64,000 bases of DNA from Streptomyces sp. V2I9. GTDB lineage: Bacteria > Actinomycetota > Actinomycetes > Streptomycetales > Streptomycetaceae. The stretch covers positions 4,230,626 to 4,294,625 of the forward strand of contig NZ_JAUSZJ010000002.1 in assembly GCF_030817475.1 (NCBI RefSeq), read 5' to 3'. How positions within the stretch are numbered: the stretch's first letter is position 1; the number at the start of each line of letters is the position of its first letter. The position numbers and the translations under genes were made by a program. Shown here piece after piece: positions 7,266-16,454 of the stretch. The notes under the pieces are model-generated. The model made no database searches and was not told where the DNA came from. It was given only the letters and a program-made list of their open reading frames with translations.

Positions 7266-9107
7266 TCAGGTCGGGTTGAGGCCCTTGCCGCGCAGCCACA
7301 CCAGCGGGTCGATCGACGCGCCGCCGCCGGGCCGGACCTCGAAGTGCAGATGCGCGCCGGTGGAGTTGCCCGAGTCGCCCGCGTATCCGATGACGTCACC
7401 GGCCTTCACCGGGCCCGAACGGATCCGGGTGCTGCTGAGGTGGCAGTACCAGGTCTCCGTGCCGTCGGCCGCGGTCACGATCGCCATGTTCCCGTACGCG
7501 CTGTTCCACCGGGTCTGCACGGTGCCGTCGGTGGCGGCCATGACCGGAGTGCCGTACGAGACGGGGAAGTCGATGCCCGTGTGCGCGGACATCCAGTTGA
7601 TGCCCGCCTGGCCGTAGTAGGCGCTCAGCCCGTGCTGCTTGACCGGGAGGACGAACTTGGGGCGCAGCGCCTCGCGGCGGGCCGCCTCCTCCTCGCGCTT
7701 CTTCTTCTCCGCCGCCTGCCGCTCGCGCAGGTCGATGCGCTCCTGGGTGCGGCTCGCGCGCTCGCGGAAGTCGTCGCTGCCCTCGGAGAGCTGCTCCAGC
7801 TGGCTGTCCAGGCGGCTGTTCGCGGCGACCACCTCGGCCGAGGTGGGGTCCGCGATCGCCATCGACGCGGTCTTCTCCTCCGGCTTGTCGTCGCCGGGCA
7901 GCCCGCCGACCGAGGCGGCCGCGATGCCGGCGACGCTCATCACGCAGGCGGAGGGCACCGCGACGGTCAGCAGCGCGGAACGCTTGGCGGGGCTGCGGCG
8001 GCGAGCGCGGCTGCGCGGGGCGGGGGTGCGCACGCCGGTGCGGTTCGGGGAGTGCGGGGCGGGGAGGCCGTCCCCGGCGTCCGGCTCCGGCGCGGCGTCC
8101 GGCGTGAACGCGTGCTCGGCGTCCGGTGCGTCCTCCTCCGCGAGGACGGCGAACCCGGCGGTGGAGGACAGGTCGGTCCCGGAGTCGTCGGTCGTACGAT
8201 CCGGCTCGGCCGGGCCCTCGGGCGTCGTCCCGTCGGCCGACCGCTGTTCGTACGCAGGGTCCGACGTCAGTTCGGGTTCGTACGCGGTGCTCTCGGGCGT
8301 GGCGCCGGAGTTCCAGGCGGTCGCGTCGTAGGCGCCGGTGTCGTACGCGGTCGTGCCGTAGGCGGTGTACACGCCGGTGTCGTACGTGCCGGTGTCCTGA
8401 GCGCCCGGCGCGAACGTGCCGGTGGCGAAGGCGGTGGTGGCGTACGTGCCGGTGTCGGCGGCGACGGCCGCCGTGCCGTACGCGCCGGCCGGGTACGCCC
8501 CGGTGTCGTAGGCGTCCGTCCCGTACGCGCCGCCGGTCGCGTAGGCCGTGTCGGCCGGGTACGTGCCGGTGTCGTAGGCGTCCGCCCCGTAGGCCCCGGC
8601 GCCGTACGCCTCCGAGGGATACGCGGAATCCGTGCCGTACGAGGCGTCCGTGCCGTACGAGGCGTCCGTGCAGCCGGTGGTGGGGAACGCGCCGGTCTCG
8701 GCGGTCGGCCACGAGCCGGTCGGGTCCTGGTCGGCGGTCTGCTGCCAGTTACCGGTGGGGTCCCACTGCTGCGGGACCTGCGGGGCCGGGGCCGCGTAGC
8801 CGTCGTCGTAGGTGAGCGTCTGCTGGGCGCCGGTGTTCCAGGCGGAGGCGTCGTACGGGCCGCTGTGGTCGGGCTGCCCGGTCGCGTAGGTGGTGGCGTA
8901 ACCGGCGCCGTAGGCGCCGTCACCGGCCGCGGACCGGTCCGCGGCGTAGCCGGTTTGCGGGTCCCCGGAGAGGGAACCGAAGAGCGGGTCGGTGTCGAAG
9001 CTGCCGGTCGATCGGCCGTCGTACCCGACATGCCCGGCGGGGGGGTGCTGGTCGTTCACCAACTTCTCTCTCGCCTCGGCAGCAGGACTGTTCTGGGTCC
9101 CGGTCAT
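7266..9107 (-). CDS. M23 (LytM) family peptidase with Tyr-rich repeat region
   Basis: A 613-residue protein. The C-terminal domain has the LytM zinc motifs HTGIDFPV and HLHFEV (about residues 515-590) and a coiled coil before it (about 425-480). One membrane helix sits near 375-400 after a basic patch (RSRARRRSPAKR), so the protein is probably a type II membrane protein with the peptidase outside. Residues about 60-275 are low complexity: many copies of a Tyr-Asp-Thr-Gly-Thr-Tyr or Tyr-Gly-Ala type unit, rich in Gly, Ala, Thr and Asp, predicted inside the cell. It cuts peptidoglycan peptide cross-links. A start a few codons downstream is also possible. Its promoter is at 9137-9166. Confidence 0.88.
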   Translation of the reverse strand: MTGTQNSPAAEAREKLVNDQHPPAGHVGYDGRSTGSFDTDPLFGSLSGDPQTGYAADRSAAGDGAYGAGYATTYATGQPDHSGPYDASAWNTGAQQTLTYDDGYAAPAPQVPQQWDPTGNWQQTADQDPTGSWPTAETGAFPTTGCTDASYGTDASYGTDSAYPSEAYGAGAYGADAYDTGTYPADTAYATGGAYGTDAYDTGAYPAGAYGTAAVAADTGTYATTAFATGTFAPGAQDTGTYDTGVYTAYGTTAYDTGAYDATAWNSGATPESTAYEPELTSDPAYEQRSADGTTPEGPAEPDRTTDDSGTDLSSTAGFAVLAEEDAPDAEHAFTPDAAPEPDAGDGLPAPHSPNRTGVRTPAPRSRARRRSPAKRSALLTVAVPSACVMSVAGIAAASVGGLPGDDKPEEKTASMAIADPTSAEVVAANSRLDSQLEQLSEGSDDFRERASRTQERIDLRERQAAEKKKREEEAARREALRPKFVLPVKQHGLSAYYGQAGINWMSAHTGIDFPVSYGTPVMAATDGTVQTRWNSAYGNMAIVTAADGTETWYCHLSSTRIRSGPVKAGDVIGYAGDSGNSTGAHLHFEVRPGGGASIDPLVWLRGKGLNPT

Positions 9108-9136
9108 GGGTGCCCCAGGGGGAAGCAGTGGCCGCG

Positions 9137-9166
9137 ACTGTACCCGGCGGTATGTGAGGACGACAA
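9137..9166 (-). promoter_or_regulatory. Promoter of the M23 peptidase gene
   Basis: On the minus strand TTGTCG at 9166-9161, an 18-base spacer, and TACAGT at 9142-9137. This fits a vegetative sigma-70 type promoter; transcription would start about 20 bases before the ATG. Confidence 0.5.
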
Positions 9167-9264
9167 TCTTCGACAGGTTTTACGTCCGCAGGAAACGGGC
9201 AATCGAGCGTCTTTTGGAGGACGGCAGACGCAGCCTTGGTCCTACGTTCGACGGGTGTTCTATT

Positions 9265-10155
9265 TCAGGCCGCAGAGGTCGCCCCGGTCACCGGAACGTC
9301 GTCCTCCCCCGGCTCCCGTGCCTCGAGAGCCCCACGGACCGCGGCGGCGACCGCCGGGTGCACGGGCAGGGCGAGGTGCCCGATGCCGGTGACGCGCACG
9401 TTCACCGCGTCGAGATCGGGGTGGTCGACGCACGCCGTCCCGGCGGGCACCATCACCTGGTCCAACTCGGCCCAGAAGCTGACGAACCGGGTCCGGCAGC
9501 CGGGGGCGGGGCGGCGCAGCTCCTCGATCACGGAGGACCCGCCGCGCATCTGCCGCACGATGGGGTGAAGTCCCGCTCCGGGGGCGACGGCGGTGCCGCC
9601 GTGCGGTGTGCCGAGCGTGACCAGGGTGCGCACCCGGTGGTCCCCGCCCAGCCGTTGGACGTAGTACCGGGCGATCAGGCCGCCGAGGCTGTGTCCGACG
9701 ATGTCGACCCGGTCGTGCCCGGTGCGCGTGCAGACGGCCTCCACCTGGCGGCCGAGCACGGCGGCGGCGGCGCGGACGTCGCGGGTCAGCGGCGAGTAGT
9801 TGAGCGACGTCGGCCGGGGGGCGCCGTGCCGGGTCAGGGCGCGGCGCAGGACGAGGAAGACGGAGCGGTTGTCGAGGAAGCCGTGCAGCAGGACGACGGG
9901 CGGCGCGGCGGTGGTGGTGACCGGCAGGGCCGTGGTCGTGTGGGGGCCGTCCTCGTGCTGACGAGGGTGTTCGGGGCGCTCGGGGACCTCCGGGACCTCG
10001 GGGCGCTCGGGGGTGAGGCCGAAGGGATAGGCGAGCAGATGACCGGCGAGGACGGTCAGCTCCAGGGCGGTGGCGGCGAGCAGCGCGGACGACGGCCGGG
10101 GGAGACGCAGCGGTAAGGGGAGGGAGCCGGGGGAGAGGGGTGGGGGGAGCTTCAC
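9265..10155 (-). CDS. Alpha/beta hydrolase, triacylglycerol lipase-like, membrane-anchored or secreted
   Basis: A 296-residue protein with an N-terminal hydrophobic helix (LLAATALELTVLAGHLLAYPFG), a Pro/Glu linker and an alpha/beta hydrolase domain. The segment VVLLHGFLDN gives the oxyanion region and GHSLGG the nucleophile Ser; the late His is in GIGHLALP. It is likely to hydrolyse esters or lipids outside the membrane. I chose the GTG at 10155 because AGGAGGT lies 6 bases upstream; the longer frame to 10479 has no such site and poor codon use. It is read toward the M23 gene 157 bases away. Confidence 0.82.
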   Translation of the reverse strand: MKLPPPLSPGSLPLPLRLPRPSSALLAATALELTVLAGHLLAYPFGLTPERPEVPEVPERPEHPRQHEDGPHTTTALPVTTTAAPPVVLLHGFLDNRSVFLVLRRALTRHGAPRPTSLNYSPLTRDVRAAAAVLGRQVEAVCTRTGHDRVDIVGHSLGGLIARYYVQRLGGDHRVRTLVTLGTPHGGTAVAPGAGLHPIVRQMRGGSSVIEELRRPAPGCRTRFVSFWAELDQVMVPAGTACVDHPDLDAVNVRVTGIGHLALPVHPAVAAAVRGALEAREPGEDDVPVTGATSAA

Positions 10156-10521
10156 GGCCGACCTCCTGGTGCAGGCGGGCGGTACGGGGGAGTGGCGGCC
10201 CCTCCCGTACAGCCGTGGGTGCCGGTGCGAGGTCCGCCGGCCGGTGGGGGGACCCGGGCGGCGACGGGGCCGTACCGCCGTGCCGTGCGGCTGGCGGCGC
10301 GGTGGTACGGCGTCCTCGTAGCGGCTCCCGCGGGGATGTCCCCTGCCTGCCCCCGCGCGGCCGGAGGGTCGCGTGATGCGGGGGACGACGCCTGGCGAAC
10401 ATGTCCCACGTGTGATTTCCCCCTCCCCGCCTGCCGCGAAACTGCGCCTTGCGAGATGCTGTGGATAACGTTCGTTCACATCCCCGTCCCTTCAGGCGCG
10501 GGAGACCAGGTGGAGGCAGTG
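10156..10521. other. Divergent intergenic region between hydrolase and icmB-like gene
   Basis: About 366 bases. It holds an inverted repeat (GTACGGG at 10182, CCCGTAC ending at 10210) and, near the right end, TGGATAACG at 10462-10470, a possible -10 region for the icmB-like gene. No convincing gene was found in it. Confidence 0.5.
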
Positions 10522-10935
<414 letters not shown>

Positions 10936-11015
10936 GCCGGGCCGGCGCGGCAGGTCCGCCGATCGCGCGAGGGTGAGGGCGAGGACGGGGAGCGGGGCCG
11001 GGGCGTGGGGAAGAG

Positions 11016-11072
11016 CCCGCGTCCCTCCGGCCCGCGTCCCTCCGGCCCGCGTCCCCCGGCCCGTGTCCCCGG
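11016..11072. repeat. Tandem ~15-bp GC-rich repeats at the 3' end of the DUF5691 gene
   Basis: Four imperfect copies of CCCGCGTCCCTCCGG lie in the gap between the icmB-like gene and the convergent DUF5691 gene. The unit shortens to 14 and 13 bases in the last copies. Confidence 0.8.
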
Positions 11073-11083
11073 CCTGCCCTCCG

Positions 11084-12834
11084 TCACCTCGTCAGCAGCT
11101 CCGCCTCCATCGTGGCGCGCAGGCGGAGGGTGGAGACCAGCCGCTGGAAGGCTTCCGACCAGTAGCCGCCCGCTCCCGGTGACGCTCCCTCACCCTCGTC
11201 CTGCCTGGCCGTCAGGACCTCCAGCCGGTCGGCCTCCGCCGGGTCCAGACAGCGTTCGGCGAGGCCCATCACCCCGCTGAAGCTCCACGGATAACTCCCG
11301 GCGTCCCGCGCGATGTCGAGCGCGTCGACCACGGCACGCCCGAGCGGTCCGGCCCAGGGGACCGTGCACACCCCGAGCAGCTGGAACGCCTCCGAGAGGC
11401 CGTGCGCGGCGATGAACGCGGCCACCCAGCAGGCGCGTTCGTGCTCGTCCAAAATTGCGAGGAGCTTCGACCGCTCGGCGATCGAGGCCGTTCCGGGGCT
11501 GCTCGCCGGGGGAGCCGAGGCGTGCCCCAGCAGGGCGCGGGACCACCGCGGGTTCCGCTGCCGTACCGCCGCCCGGCACCACGCGGCGTGCAGCTCACCG
11601 GCCCAGTCGTCCGCGACGGGCAGGGCCACGATCTCCTCGGCGGGACGCCCGCCGAACCGCTCCTCCCATACGCCGAGCGGGGTCGCCTCCACCAACTGGC
11701 CGAGCCACCACGATCGTTCACCCCTGCCGGTCGGCGGGACCGCGGCGACCCCGTCGCGCTGCATGCCCGCGTCGCACTCGTGCGGGGCCTCCACGGCGAT
11801 GGACGCGGTGTCCCCCGTACGGTCCGGATGGACGCAGGACAGCGCGCGGGCCGCCATCCGTCCGGCGAGCGCCGACGACGGCAGGGCTGACAGCAGCTCG
11901 GCGGCGGTGGCGCGGACGTTGCGGCTGCGGTCGGCCAGGGCCTGTTCCAGGAACGGTTCGTCGGCGCTCCCGAGCCCCGACCGCAGGGAGTCCAGGAACA
12001 TCAGCCGGTCCTCGGCCCGTTCGGTCGCCCAGGTGGTGGCGAGCAGGGCGAGCCCGGCGGCCGGGTCCCGCGCCCGTACGGCGTCGAGCAGCGCGACCCG
12101 CTCCGCGAACAGCCCCTCCTCCCACTGCCGCGCCACCGCGTCCGGGTCCCTGAGGTCGGGGTGGCGTCCGCCGCCCGACGAGCCGCGCAGGGCGAACTTC
12201 CAGTCGGGGTTGAGGCCGGCCAGCCACAGCCCGCGCGGCCCGGCGAACGCGAGTGCCTGCGGGCGCAGGTCCGTACGCGCGCGGGCGGCGTCCAGCAGCG
12301 GCGGCAGCAGCGCCGCCGGGGCACGGAAGCCCATCCGGTTGGCAGTGGTCAGCCACTGCGGTATCAGCTCCGTGAGATCGGCGGCGCGGTGCCGCGCCGC
12401 CCGCCGGCCGAGGGCGCGTCCCGGTCGGCCAGCAGATGGGCCAGACGGTGTCGCGCGGCCTCGGGAAGCACGGGGCGCGGGTCCGCGGGGGCGGGATCGG
12501 GCCGGGTCTGCGGCACGGTGGGCCGCAGACCGGCCCGCCGCCGCACGGTGTGCAGCGCGACGGCGTCCAGCAGGGCCGCCGGAGCATCGGCCGGTACGGT
12601 GCCGCCGCGGCGAGCCGCCGGAGGACGGCGGTCGGTGCCCAGGAGCGCCGAGGTGACCAACTCCTCCCAGGGAAGCGGACCGACAGTATCGGGACCGGGA
12701 CCGGGACCGGGGCAGGGTCCGGAGTTGTGGCCGGAATCGGAGGTGGGGACGGGCACCGGTCCGGGGGCGGCCGTGGTGGTGCCGGTGGTGTCAGCGGTGG
12801 TGTCGGTGACTGCGGGGCTGGTCGCGCGAGGCAT
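11084..12834 (-). pseudogene. DUF5691-family protein with apparent 1-base frameshift
   Basis: Two adjoining frames together make one protein of about 583 residues. The N-terminal part runs from ATG 12834 (good GGGAGGGG site upstream) to a TGA at 12364 and includes LPWEELVTSALLGTDRRPP. The C-terminal part continues as ADLTELIPQWLTTANRMGF in another frame and runs to 11084, including GPRGLWLAGLNPDWKFAL. The join lies near 12380-12410 in a GCC/GGC-rich tract and needs one added base. In the family this is a HEAT-like helical protein of unknown function found beside SWIM and MoxR-VWA genes. It follows the SWIM gene in the same direction. The break may be a real mutation or a sequence error. Confidence 0.8.
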
Positions 12835-13048
12835 CTTTCCCCTCCCGTGGCAGGGATGTGCGGATGTCGGAGGATCAGCGGACGGAGGCGGCGAACAGGT
12901 TGGCGGGCCGGGCCGGATGCCGTGGGCCGGAACGGAGGTCGAGGGTCTGGCGTGCGGGTGGACCGGGGCTGACGTGTGCCGGAATCGGATGCCGGGTCCC
13001 GGCGGGTGCCGCACGGGTGGGGGCGGCGGCCTCGGCCGCCGCGCCGGG

Positions 13049-14461
13049 TCAGATCAGCTGGACCACCGGCCCGACTGCGGCGGGCCTCTCCTTCCCCTCC
13101 TCCGGCTCGCCCGGTTCCCAGGCCGCGAACGGGTCGAAGCCCCGGTGGCCGACCTCGCCGAACACCGTGACGGGCCCGCCTCCGGACAGGGCGACGAGCT
13201 TCCACAGCCCCGGCCGGGACAGCGCCGCCGGGGCGATCGGCAGCGCGGTATCGGCGTGGGCGTCCGCCATCTGCCAACCGTCCCTGGACGGCACGGGTAT
13301 GACGTCGCGCAGGGTGACCGGGCAGGCGTCCAGCCAGGGGTCCTCCCGCAGGGCGTGCCCGTAGACCGCGGGTGCGTCCGCCGGGGCGATCCCCGGCGGG
13401 GGAGCGGCCGGGGCCACCGCCCCGAACTGCTCGCCCAGCTCCGCGCGGAGCTGCCCGCCACCCGGATACGGCGTCAGCTCGGCGTCGATCGCCGTGCCCA
13501 CCGGCAGCGCGTACGCCGGGGGACGCCCTGCCGCGCCGAACGAGAGCAGCAGGGCGGTGCGGCCCGATTCCCGCCCGTACAGCCAGATCCGCCGGGCGAC
13601 GATCTTGCCGTCCGGGATGTCGTACTGCGCGAGGATCGACCAGTGGTCCCGGACCGGAGGGCCTTCGGCGGACACGGGGAGCCCCACTCTCGTCCGCACG
13701 GTGGCGGCCAGCGGCTCCGGCAGCCGCTCCCGGCCGAGCCAGGCCGTGTCCAGCAGATGGAGCAGGCCGCACTCCTCCAGCAGCCGGACCGGCCAGCCGG
13801 GGCCGGACCCGGTGATCGCTCCCAACTCCCGCACGCGGGCGGCGAGACCGGGAGCCTGGGCGTCGACCATGCGGGCGGCGGTCTCCTCCCACAGGCCGTA
13901 ACCCGAGCGTTCGGTCGCGGCGAGGCCGCCGCGCAGCAGGTCGGACAGGCGCTGCTCCAACTCCCGCGCCCCGTCCGTGACGCGCTCGGCGCGGCGCTCC
14001 GCCCGCTTCCTGGCGGCGGCGGGATCGGCCGGGCCCCGCGTGGTGCCGGCGCCCCCCGAGGACCGGCCCCTCTCCGCCGTGCGGGTGCGCCGGCCCTCGA
14101 TCCACGCCGCCGCCCAGTCGGCCACCTCCCCCCGCCGGAACGCGGCCTCGTCCGACGCCCGCAGCAGCAACAGCCCCAAGGCGTGCTTGCACGGGAACTT
14201 CCGGCTGGGGCACGTGCAGTGGTACGCCGGGCCGGTGAGATCGACCACCGTCCGGTACGGCGTGTTCCCGCTCCCCTCGCACAGGCCCCACACCGCCCCC
14301 GTCCCGTCGCAGCCCGTGCCGGACCAGGGGCCGGCCGCGCCGAGCCGCGTACCCGCCGTGCGTGATGCCGCGTCAGGCGCCAGGGCCAGCACCTGATCCA
14401 CCGACCAGCGCGCCACCGGTCCGCCGGTGGGCGAGGTCTCTCCCCCGTGAGATAGCTGCAT
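13049..14461 (-). CDS. SWIM zinc-finger protein (YehQ-like)
   Basis: A 470-residue protein. Near residue 75 it has YHCTCPSRKFPCKH, the SWIM pattern CxCx6CxH that binds zinc and usually nucleic acid or protein, followed by a long helical region with conserved GESGRTALLLSFGA type segments. The start is ATG 14461, set by a damage-type promoter whose -10 box TACCGT ends 7 bases upstream, so the mRNA should begin with the start codon. Downstream by 214 bases lies the DUF5691 gene. The divergent arm encodes MoxR, DUF5682 and VWA proteins; the same set (YehL, YehM, YehP, YehQ) occurs together in E. coli with no known function. Confidence 0.88.
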   Translation of the reverse strand: MQLSHGGETSPTGGPVARWSVDQVLALAPDAASRTAGTRLGAAGPWSGTGCDGTGAVWGLCEGSGNTPYRTVVDLTGPAYHCTCPSRKFPCKHALGLLLLRASDEAAFRRGEVADWAAAWIEGRRTRTAERGRSSGGAGTTRGPADPAAARKRAERRAERVTDGARELEQRLSDLLRGGLAATERSGYGLWEETAARMVDAQAPGLAARVRELGAITGSGPGWPVRLLEECGLLHLLDTAWLGRERLPEPLAATVRTRVGLPVSAEGPPVRDHWSILAQYDIPDGKIVARRIWLYGRESGRTALLLSFGAAGRPPAYALPVGTAIDAELTPYPGGGQLRAELGEQFGAVAPAAPPPGIAPADAPAVYGHALREDPWLDACPVTLRDVIPVPSRDGWQMADAHADTALPIAPAALSRPGLWKLVALSGGGPVTVFGEVGHRGFDPFAAWEPGEPEEGKERPAAVGPVVQLI

Positions 14462-14468
14462 GTCCCCG

Positions 14469-14491
14469 ACGGTAGGGGGCGGCACTGACAA
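14469..14491 (-). promoter_or_regulatory. PafBC-type DNA-damage promoter of the SWIM/DUF5691 arm
   Basis: Minus strand: TTGTCAGTG at 14491-14483, eight bases, TACCGT at 14474-14469, then 7 bases to the ATG. It matches TTGTCRGTG-N8-TANNNT at every fixed position and predicts a leaderless transcript. Confidence 0.8.
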
Positions 14492-14611
14492 TCCCCTCCC
14501 ACCTGCGAAGGCTCTCCCCGCGGGCGATTTGACTTCGCTCCCCCGGTGCGTTTCTCTGCGGTCTCCGCCTACGGAACGGATCCGGGCGGACCGATCCAGG
14601 GGGGATCCCAG

Positions 14612-15037
14612 ATGAACCGCACCACCCGTGTCACCCGCGCCCTCGCGGTCTCCGTCCTCGTGCTCGGACTCGGCGCCTGTTCGGCCGAGTCGGTGGACAA
14701 GGCGGTCAACAAGGCGGTCGACGAGACCGTGGACGAGACCTACGAGGTGACGTACGAGGTCACCGGCACGAGCGTCGACGAGATCTCGTACCACGGGGGC
14801 GGCGGCGAGGCCATGGAGCCCGAGCTGGAGACCGTCGAGGCGCCGAAGCTGCCGTGGAAGAAGACCGTCAAGCTGCGCGGCATCATGCCGCCCGCCGTCA
14901 TGCCGCTGGCCGTGGACGCGGGCGGCACCGACATCGCCTGCACCATCACCTACAAGGGCAAGGTGATCAAGGAGGCGAAGGGGGAGGGCGTCCTCTCGGC
15001 GGGCGGCTGCGTCGCCGTGTCGCCGATCGTGGGCTGA
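14612..15037 (+). CDS. Small secreted lipoprotein of the MoxR-VWA cluster
   Basis: A 141-residue protein with a basic start, a hydrophobic core and a lipobox LGLGACS with the lipidated Cys near residue 24. The mature part is acidic at first (SAESVDKAVNKAVDETVDE) and ends in a compact domain with two Cys (DIACTI and SAGGCVAV) that may pair. It should sit on the outer face of the membrane. The ATG has AGGGGGGAT upstream; an earlier in-frame ATG at 14546 would spoil the signal peptide. It lies between the two arms of the cluster, but a stem-loop follows it, so cotranscription with MoxR is uncertain. No named family is recognised. Confidence 0.8.
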   Translation: MNRTTRVTRALAVSVLVLGLGACSAESVDKAVNKAVDETVDETYEVTYEVTGTSVDEISYHGGGGEAMEPELETVEAPKLPWKKTVKLRGIMPPAVMPLAVDAGGTDIACTITYKGKVIKEAKGEGVLSAGGCVAVSPIVG

Positions 15038-15042
15038 CCCGG

Positions 15043-15092
15043 CGGTCCGGCCCCGACCGGGGCGTCCGTCCTGTCCGGGCGGGGCCGGACCG
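15043..15092 (+). terminator. Likely terminator after the lipoprotein gene
   Basis: A perfect 13-base stem (CGGTCCGGCCCCG at 15043-15055, complement at 15080-15092) with a 24-base loop that contains more GC-rich repeats. Confidence 0.5.
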
Positions 15093-15191
15093 TCCGAACC
15101 GTCCGGGCCGACCGGATCAGCGGGCTCGACCGGACCGTCCTGGACGGTTCCCGGTGGAGGTGAACGGGCTCCGACCTGCGGTCTGGGCCCG

Positions 15192-15214
15192 TTGTCAGTG
15201 CCATGGTGCACGGT
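15192..15214 (+). promoter_or_regulatory. Possible PafBC-type promoter of the MoxR arm (degenerate -10)
   Basis: TTGTCAGTG at 15192-15200, eight bases, then CACGGT at 15209-15214. The -35 part equals that of the SWIM promoter over 11 bases (TTGTCAGTGCC); the -10 keeps only the second-position A and the last T of TANNNT. It lies 38 bases before the MoxR start. Confidence 0.5.
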
Positions 15215-15251
15215 GGAACCACATCGGGTCGACCGATCTGGAGGGGGATCC

Positions 15252-16454
15252 ATGACCGTGCCCGCAACCACCCCGACCACCCCGACCAACCCGACCGCCT
15301 CGGCCGCGCCGGGGGCCGCGACCGGGACCGCCGCGAGCGCCGAGGCCACCGCGAGCGCCGCGCCGGAGGCCGGGGCGGCGGTGCTGCGTCCGCACGCCGA
15401 GGACGCGTTCGCCGACGAGCTCACGGCGCTCGTGGCTGCCGACGACCGCCCCAGGCCCGCTCGTTGGCGGATGTCGCCGTGGGCCGTCGCCACCTATCTG
15501 CAGGGCGGGGTCCTGCCGGACGGGACGGTGATCACCCCCAAGTACGTGGGTCCGCGCCGGCTGATCGAGGTGGCCGTGACCACGCTCGCCACCGACCGGG
15601 CGCTGCTCCTGCTCGGCGTCCCCGGCACGGCCAAGACCTGGGTGTCCGAGCACCTCGCCGCCGCCGTCAGCGGTGACTCGACGCTGCTCGTGCAGGGCAC
15701 CGCGGGGACCCCCGAGGAAGCCGTCCGCTACGGGTGGAACTACGCGCAGCTCCTCGCCCACGGCCCCAGCCGCGACGCCCTGGTGCCCAGTCCGCTGATG
15801 CGGGCCATGTCCGAGGGCATGACGGCACGGGTCGAGGAGCTGACCCGTATCCCCGCCGACGTGCAGGACTCCCTGATCACGATCCTGTCCGAGAAGACCC
15901 TCCCCGTCCCCGAGCTGGGCCAGGAGGTGCAGGCCGTCCGGGGGTTCAACCTCATCGCCACGGCCAACGACCGGGACCGGGGCGTCAACGAGCTGTCCAG
16001 CGCGCTGCGCCGCCGGTTCAACACCGTCGTGCTGCCCCTGCCCGCGACGCCGGACGACGAGGTCGGCATCGTGTCCCGGCGCGTCGACCAGATCGGCCGG
16101 GCGCTCGACCTCCCGGCCGCGCCGGAGGGCCTGGCCGAGATCCGCCGCGTGGTGACGGTCTTCCGCGAGCTGCGCGACGGGATGACCGCCGACGGGCGCA
16201 CCAAGCTCAAGTCCCCCTCCGGCACGCTCTCCACCGCCGAGGCGATCTCCGTCGTCACGAGCGGCCTCGCACTCGCCGCCCACTTCGGCGACGGCGTGCT
16301 GCGCCCCGGCGACGTCGCGGCCGGCATCCTCGGCGCGGTCGTCCGGGACCCGGCGGCGGACCGGGTGGTCTGGCAGGAGTACCTGGAGACGGTGGTCCGC
16401 GAGCGGGACGGCTGGAAGGACTTCTACCGCGCCTGCCGCGAGGTATCCGCATGA
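15252..16454 (+). CDS. MoxR-family AAA+ ATPase (YehL-like)
   Basis: A 400-residue protein. After an Ala/Thr/Pro-rich leader of about 50 residues comes an AAA+ domain: Walker A GVPGTAKTWV near 125, a sensor segment NLIATANDRDRG, and the arginine-rich SSALRRRFN near 255. MoxR ATPases act as chaperones that load or remodel partners together with VWA proteins. ATG 15252 follows GGAGGGGGATCC. Its stop overlaps the start of the DUF5682 gene by four bases (ATGA), so the two are translationally coupled. It is likely driven by the promoter at 15192-15214. Confidence 0.92.
   Translation: MTVPATTPTTPTNPTASAAPGAATGTAASAEATASAAPEAGAAVLRPHAEDAFADELTALVAADDRPRPARWRMSPWAVATYLQGGVLPDGTVITPKYVGPRRLIEVAVTTLATDRALLLLGVPGTAKTWVSEHLAAAVSGDSTLLVQGTAGTPEEAVRYGWNYAQLLAHGPSRDALVPSPLMRAMSEGMTARVEELTRIPADVQDSLITILSEKTLPVPELGQEVQAVRGFNLIATANDRDRGVNELSSALRRRFNTVVLPLPATPDDEVGIVSRRVDQIGRALDLPAAPEGLAEIRRVVTVFRELRDGMTADGRTKLKSPSGTLSTAEAISVVTSGLALAAHFGDGVLRPGDVAAGILGAVVRDPAADRVVWQEYLETVVRERDGWKDFYRACREVSA

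Noticed and set aside
5261..7399. 712-residue minus-strand frame over pcrA
   Set aside because: Antisense shadow of a gene with full helicase motifs.
12161..14365. 734-residue plus-strand frame opposite DUF5691 and SWIM genes
   Set aside because: Gly/Arg-rich, no domain, opposite recognised proteins.
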